DNA of 64,000 bases from Mycolicibacterium canariasense. GTDB lineage: Bacteria > Actinomycetota > Actinomycetes > Mycobacteriales > Mycobacteriaceae. Under the pieces are notes generated by a model that was given only the letters and a program-made list of their open reading frames with translations, ran no database searches and was not told the origin of the DNA. Shown in pieces: positions 60,448 to 64,000 of the stretch (position 1 is the stretch's first letter; every line of letters begins with the position of its first letter). The translations under genes were made by a program, and so were the position numbers. The stretch covers positions 35,589 to 99,588 of the forward strand of contig NZ_LQOL01000074.1 in the NCBI RefSeq assembly GCF_002101555.1, given 5' to 3'.

Positions 60448-60666
60448 ATGCCTTCTAATGCTGCTGACGAAAGTAACCCCGGCCGGAGTTATTGTGTAGT
60501 TCTGCAGGTAGCTTTTGCCCTGGTCTGTGCTGGAGTTACCGGCTGGTTGACTGATTGGCAGCTCGCCGTTCATATTCTGCTGGGCTTGATACGTGTGTTT
60601 ACCAGCATTAACCGGGCCAAACCCCCAACGCCTGTGCGGTGCACCCAGTGCGGGCGCATCGGGTAA
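60448..60666 (+). CDS. Small membrane protein with C-terminal CxxC
   Basis: A 72-aa protein with GAAAGGA 10 bases upstream of ATG 60448. Hydrophilic N-terminus, one or two helices (YCVVLQVAFALVCAGVTGWL, AVHILLGLIRVF) and a tail VRCTQCGRIG with a CxxC pair. Small proteins like this are usual in actinobacterial prophages and islands. Function unknown. Confidence 0.55.
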   Translation: MPSNAADESNPGRSYCVVLQVAFALVCAGVTGWLTDWQLAVHILLGLIRVFTSINRAKPPTPVRCTQCGRIG

Positions 60667-60670
60667 GCAT

Positions 60671-61477
60671 CTACCGGGCCAGTCGACGTTCGAGCCGCAC
60701 CACCTTGCTCGACGCGCTCGGCCAGTCCCCTGCTAGGGGGTGCAGCCCCTCAACATTGCCGCGGACTCGAATCCACTCGGCGGCAAGGGCTATGGCCTCG
60801 TCCCATTGCCGCTGCGGGTCGTCGTTGGGGTACCACATACTGTGGCTCGCCGCAGGCAGGTGCAGGGATGCAGCTCGGCGGTCACGATATGAACTCCGGA
60901 TGTGGTTGCCGGTGGACGCGGACAAGTAGCGGTAGGCCGTGGCTCGGCTGATGCCGAACGCTTTGGCGAGTTCGTGAACGGGTTCACCGGTCTCGGCGAG
61001 CCGGCGGAGTTGCTGCTGTCGCTCAAGAGTCAGTTTGGCAGGTTTGGTGGCCGGTAGACGGCGCGCTCGCCTGGAGCCGCGGGAAGCTGCTCGGCGCTCA
61101 CGGCCGAGTTCAACTTCAAGTTCGGCCAGGGTGGCCATGATGGCGGCTACCGCGCAGCCTGTCGGTGTGCCGGTATCTATGCCTTCACGTAGGGCGCGCT
61201 ACAGGATTCGACGTTCGCCGAGTTCGGCGATGGTGCGGGTAATTTCGGCGACGGAACGCCCGAGACGATCGATGGCGGTGACGACCACGGTGTCGCCCTC
61301 GCGGGCGTAGTGCAGCAGGGTCGTCAGACCGGGCCGTTCGCTGTTTACTGCACCCGAGAGCTTGCCGGTGAAAACTTGGCCGGATTCGACACCCTGGGCA
61401 GCAAGTGCGGCCAGCTGTCCATCGAGGTCTTGGCCCGCCGCGGTGCTCACACGCGCATACCCGAGGATCGTTGTCAC
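60671..61477 (-). pseudogene. Serine recombinase (resolvase) interrupted by an in-frame TAG
   Basis: From GTG 61477 the resolvase catalytic domain reads 'ILGYARVSTAAGQDLDGQLAAL' (nucleophile Ser in YARVST) and 'VVVTAIDRLGRSVAEITRTI'. A TAG at 61199-61201 stops it after GERRIL. The very next codon continues in the same frame with RALREGIDTGTPTG, 'AAIMATLAELEVELGRERR', and the helix-turn-helix 'EPVHELAKAFGISRATAYRYLS' to 60671. The break is thus a point nonsense mutation, not a frameshift. The ~50-residue C-terminal extension after the HTH is unusual. An IS3 element lies directly upstream. Confidence 0.88.
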
Positions 61478-61539
61478 GCCATCACCGTCTCATCTAACCC
61501 CGACAGTGAAGATGAACCGCCCCGAGTTTGGTGCCGGCT

Positions 61540-62460
61540 TCATGTTTGAGACATCGCCGGCTGCGACGCCTGGAGTTGAGCGTAGTAGGCGGTCTCGTAT
61601 TCGGCGGGTGGGACGTAGTCCAGGACGCTGTGCAGACGTCGGTTGTTGTACCAGTCGACCCATTCCATCGTCGGGTACTCGACGTCGTCGAGGGTTCGCA
61701 GCGTCCCGGGCCGAAACGGGCTACCCGCACCGATCGCTTCGGTTTTGAACAGCCCGATCGTGGTCTCGGCCAACGCGTTGTCGTAGGCATCCCCAACACT
61801 GCCGATCGACGCTGCGATCCCCTCCAGAACAAGGGTTTCCGCGAAGGCGATCGAGGTGTATTGCGACCCGGCATCGCTGTGATGGATCAGTCCCTCGGCC
61901 ACCGTGTGGCCGTGGTGATCGCGCCGCCACAGCGCCATCTTCAGCGCGGTGATGACCATCGCGGTGTCCTTGGTCTGCGACACTTGCCAGCCCACGATGG
62001 CCCGAGAGAAGCAGTCGATCACCAGCGCCACGTACACGAACCCCGACCAGGTCGGTACGTAGGTGAAGTCGGTGACCCATTTGCGGTTAGGTGCTGCGGC
62101 GGTGAAGTCGCGGTCGAGCAGATCCGCTGCCCGCGCGGCATTCTTGTCCGGGATGGTGGTGCGGTGCCGCCGGCCGCGGGTGATCCCGGAAAGGCCCTCA
62201 TCGCGCATCAGACGGTCCACTGTGCAAGCGGCGACCCGATGGCCTTCTCGGCGCAGATGAGCGGTCATCTTGCGCCGCCCGTACATGCCCTCGGGACTGC
62301 CGACGGTGGCCAACAACGCATCGGTTAGGTGCGCGTCGGAGAGGGTCCGCGCCGACGGTGGTGCGGTCTTCCAGGTGCGATACGTCCGTGGGGCGATCTG
62401 CAGCCCTTGCTCACGCAGGACCGTGCAGATCGACTCGACCCGGTAACCGGCCGCCCGCAT
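61540..62460 (-). CDS. IS3-family transposase OrfB (DDE domain)
   Basis: A 306-aa frame. N-terminal HTH_21-like part 'YGRRKMTAHLRREGHRVAACTVDRLMRDEGL', then an rve integrase core: first Asp in VTDFTYVPTWSGFVYVALVID, second in IHHSDAGSQYTS, Glu in 'NALAETTIGLFKTE'. All three catalytic acids are present. Translation normally depends on a -1 frameshift from orfA, as the frame extends upstream past ATG 62460 to the orfA end (LICGFIDQM). Whether product is still made depends on orfA, which has a nonsense codon. Confidence 0.9.
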   Translation of the reverse strand: MRAAGYRVESICTVLREQGLQIAPRTYRTWKTAPPSARTLSDAHLTDALLATVGSPEGMYGRRKMTAHLRREGHRVAACTVDRLMRDEGLSGITRGRRHRTTIPDKNAARAADLLDRDFTAAAPNRKWVTDFTYVPTWSGFVYVALVIDCFSRAIVGWQVSQTKDTAMVITALKMALWRRDHHGHTVAEGLIHHSDAGSQYTSIAFAETLVLEGIAASIGSVGDAYDNALAETTIGLFKTEAIGAGSPFRPGTLRTLDDVEYPTMEWVDWYNNRRLHSVLDYVPPAEYETAYYAQLQASQPAMSQT

Positions 62461-62480
62461 CTGGTCGATGAAACCGCAGA

Positions 62481-62801
62481 TCAGCGGTTGCGCGGGTCGA
62501 GCTCCCGCGCGAAGAAAATCGAGGCAGCCTTCAGAATCTCGTTGGCCTCTTTGAGATCCCGGTTCTCCCGCTCAAGTTCGCGGATGCGTTGCTGCTCAGC
62601 GGTTGTGACACCGGGCCGCTCGGCCGCGTCCACTTGGGCCTGCAGCACCCACCGGCGCAGCGACTCCTTTCCGACGCCGACCTTCGGGCCGATCGCCGCG
62701 CACGCGGCATACACCGACCGATACTCACCGAGGTGATCGAGCACCATCCTCACCGCACGCTAACGCTGCTCGACCGGGTAATGCTTGGCCATACTCGCCA
62801 T
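62481..62801 (-). pseudogene. IS3-family OrfA with an amber codon at position 14
   Basis: From ATG 62801 the frame reads MASMAKHYPVEQR then TAG (62760-62762) and continues in frame RAVRMVLDHLGEYRSVYAAC..., with an HTH ('ESLRRWVLQAQ') and a leucine-zipper-like segment 'RIRELERENRDLKEANEIL' to DPRNR. A CAG or GAG to TAG change explains it. An in-frame GTG at 62753 might allow a shortened product. The stop TGA overlaps the orfB frame by -1, the family's frameshift site. Confidence 0.85.
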
Positions 62802-62846
62802 CCTTCTCACAGAAGGAAGCGGCATCAAACCCGGGACGGTTCAAGA

Positions 62847-62954
62847 TGTGAGACACGCGGTGTGAGACAAGAAATGAGACAGCTTGACCAGCGGCTACGC
62901 GGCGGGAAAGTAGTAGCCGGAGGGGCATCTCATTTCTCTAGATCTAAGTGAGAC
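62847..62954. repeat. TGAGAC repeat array at the IS insertion site
   Basis: TGAGAC occurs at 62849-62854, 62863-62868, 62875-62880 and 62949-62954, with the inverted GTCTCA at 61487-61492 on the other side of the insertion sequence. Without the IS, the inverted copy would lie about 28 bp from the first direct copy, upstream of the resolvase gene. This is the form of a serine-recombinase binding (res) site or its operator. Confidence 0.55.
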
Positions 62955-62979
62955 GTCGAGCTGATTGAAGTGTCGGTGC

Positions 62980-63456
62980 TCATGCGTTCTCGTTGCTTTT
63001 CTGTAGATCCTTCACGGTGCCGATGAACACGTCGGTGATCTCGGGTAGCCGGGATACCAAGTCCCACAGCGGCTTATCGGTCTCGTACCGCGCGGCGGCG
63101 TTCTCCTGGTCCCACTGCTGCTTCCAGGCTGTATGGCCGGGCAGGCTATCGGGGTCGGAGCTGTAGTCCAGCGGATCAAGCCCATAGGGATGCTTGGGCC
63201 GGATCATGTAGAAGCGTGCTAGCCGTCCGGTGTGGCGGTGGTGCGCCACCACATTGATCTTGAGCTCGCTCGGCATGTCGCTGCGCATCTGTACGCGGCC
63301 CAGAAGCTGCCACTCGTCCAGGTCTGGCACCTGTAGGCAGGTGCCCTCGGTCAGTGTGATGGCCATCCGTCCATCGGAGTGCACGTGCGCGATCACCTGG
63401 CCGGGGCTGCTGGGGCCGTACCCGGGGCGCAGTGGCGGGGTGGGCGTGATGCTCAT
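62980..63456 (-). CDS. Orphan protein of unknown function
   Basis: A 158-aa protein, AAGGAG just before ATG 63456. 'PSSPGQVIAHVHSDGRMAITLTEG', 'LDEWQLLGRVQMRSD', 'HHRHTGRLARFYMIRPKHPYGLDPLDY' and a C-terminal helix 'KPLWDLVSRLPEITDVFIGTVKDLQ' suggest a folded cytosolic protein without metal or catalytic motifs. No family is recognised. Its context (recombinase, IS) suggests plasmid or island origin. Confidence 0.7.
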   Translation of the reverse strand: MSITPTPPLRPGYGPSSPGQVIAHVHSDGRMAITLTEGTCLQVPDLDEWQLLGRVQMRSDMPSELKINVVAHHRHTGRLARFYMIRPKHPYGLDPLDYSSDPDSLPGHTAWKQQWDQENAAARYETDKPLWDLVSRLPEITDVFIGTVKDLQKSNENA

Positions 63457-63697
63457 GCGCGATCTCCTTCGGTTCGCCTCAGGGACGTTACTAACGCCTG
63501 ATCCCGCTGTCTCGTGTCATTAGAGGCGAGACAAGCCCGGCGTGTCCCCTCCATGCAACTCCCGGTGTCGGGAGTAGTCCTGCCGACCGTCCTTCCGCAG
63601 CGGTAACCCCACCGTTGACGTACCTGCGTGATGCGCGTAATACTGTATGCACGTCGTGCGGTGCGGCGGTAGTAATCACATTGAAAGGAAATCTGAA

Positions 63698-63889
63698 ATG
63701 GCCCAGAAGCAGAAGCCGAATTTTCGGTCGTACAGCCCCAAGAGGTCCGGCTCCCAGCAGCCGAAGCCTCAACAGCGCAACTTCCTGGGGGAGCCCATCC
63801 ACTCGAAGAAGCAATCTGGGAGCGGGGGCAACAGCCGCAAGGTCCATGACACCAAGGGCCGCAACACCCAGGGACGCCGCAGCTGGTGA
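63698..63889 (+). CDS. Small basic low-complexity protein
   Basis: A 63-aa protein with GAAAGGAAA before ATG 63698. It is rich in Lys, Arg, Gln, Ser and Gly (KQKPNFRSYSPKRSGSQQPK, GGNSRKVHDTKGRNTQGRRS), hence disordered and likely nucleic-acid binding. It is divergent from the orphan at 63456. Function unknown. Confidence 0.6.
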   Translation: MAQKQKPNFRSYSPKRSGSQQPKPQQRNFLGEPIHSKKQSGSGGNSRKVHDTKGRNTQGRRSW

Positions 63890-63930
63890 CATCCGCTTTT
63901 CGGAGATCAAAAGTCGGGGTAGGTGTCGTC

Positions 63931-63982
63931 TGCCAGGAGGATGGGACCAGTGTGAGCTGATTTTGCCAGGGTGATGGGACCA
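63931..63982. repeat. Direct repeats at window end, possible insertion-sequence terminus
   Basis: TGCCAGGAGGATGGGACCA (63931-63949) and TGCCAGGGTGATGGGACCA (63964-63982) match at 17 of 19 positions with a 33-bp period. Multiple short terminal repeats like these occur at the ends of IS21-family elements; the transposase genes would lie outside the window. Confidence 0.4.
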
Positions 63983-64000
63983 CCTGGATTGCCAGTTATG

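Larger units (their letters stand above)
61513..62843 (-). mobile_element. IS3-family insertion sequence, complete ends
   Basis: The element is 1331 bp. Its 29-bp ends are imperfect inverted repeats: TGAACCGCCCCGAGTTTGG at 61513 onward and the complement of TGAACCGTCCCGGGTTTGA ending at 62843. A 3-bp direct repeat AGA flanks it (61510-61512 and 62844-62846), the target duplication size of IS3 elements. It holds orfA and orfB on the minus strand in a -1 arrangement. It inserted just upstream of the resolvase gene, into a set of TGAGAC repeats. Confidence 0.92.

Noticed and set aside
60217..60573. 118-codon minus-strand gene
   Set aside because: It overlaps the plus-strand gene at 60448, which has a good ribosome-binding site and membrane helices; the minus product shows no domain.
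61199..62762. Stop-codon readthrough or recoding of TAG in this island
   Set aside because: Two in-frame TAG codons occur in neighbouring mobility genes, but TAG is used as a normal stop by core genes in the window (for example at 18344 and 32974), so mutation is simpler.
63453..63983. 176-codon minus-strand gene
   Set aside because: It covers the plus-strand gene at 63698, which has a strong ribosome-binding site; the minus product is low-complexity and starts in the terminal repeats.

Overview
The window is a high-GC actinobacterial chromosome segment, almost certainly from a mycobacterium and probably a fast grower (Mycolicibacterium type). The left half carries, in inverted orientation and with insertions, the gene order known from Mycobacterium tuberculosis Rv1057 to Rv1078: pra, cbs, lipU, the Rv1075c GDSL hydrolase, fadA3, a BI-1-like membrane protein (Rv1072), echA9, echA8, Rv1069c, a rhodanese (Rv1066), lpqV, Rv1063c, Rv1062, Rv1059, fadD14 and Rv1057. 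Lipoproteins with lipoboxes, DUF732, DUF3060, a PE-PPE domain protein and an EmbR/PknH-type pair all fit a mycobacterium.

Region 1 (1-26.2 kb) is mostly core lipid and acyl-CoA metabolism: thiolases, crotonases, patatins, an acyl-CoA ligase, an alcohol dehydrogenase, cysteine catabolism (dioxygenase plus rhodanese) and purT. It includes a frameshifted DUF559/AbiEi-like gene, two in-frame minisatellites inside genes (36-bp and 27-bp units), a KstR-type operator at 19495-19508, and a BTAD-FHA regulator beside a transmembrane Ser/Thr kinase.

Region 2 (26.2-37 kb) is rich in exported proteins. It has four paralogous secreted proteins of about 100 aa with exactly two conserved cysteines, a beta-propeller protein (Rv1057 type), an SH3b/CHAP-like protein without its catalytic Cys, a peptidoglycan amidase, a DUF3060 protein and two Asn/Gly-repeat exported proteins. 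A DcuS/DcuR-type two-component system lies divergent from a DctA C4-dicarboxylate carrier, with a CRP-type site between them.

Region 3 (37-51 kb) has a secreted GH-A glycosidase, a double DUF427 protein, and a long minus-strand run: PE-PPE hydrolase, two Thr-rich lipoproteins, sedolisin protease, membrane protein, alpha/beta hydrolase, TetR, glycosyltransferase and two more Thr-rich lipoproteins. The two lipoprotein pairs are paralogous and bracket the run.

Region 4 (50.9-57.4 kb) has an amino-acid ABC transporter with fused substrate-binding protein and permease, a GGDEF protein, a divergent arsR/cadI pair with a clear operator, and small orphan genes.

Region 5 (57.5 kb to the end) is a decayed mobile-element zone. 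A tRNA-Leu(UAA) gene abuts a 5'-truncated tyrosine integrase, which is fused by an apparent deletion to a Gly/Pro-rich ESX-substrate-like gene. Beyond lie a serine recombinase broken by one in-frame TAG, a complete IS3-family element (61513-62843, 29-bp ends, 3-bp target duplication) inserted in an array of TGAGAC motifs, two small orphan genes, and terminal repeats that may mark the edge of another insertion sequence.
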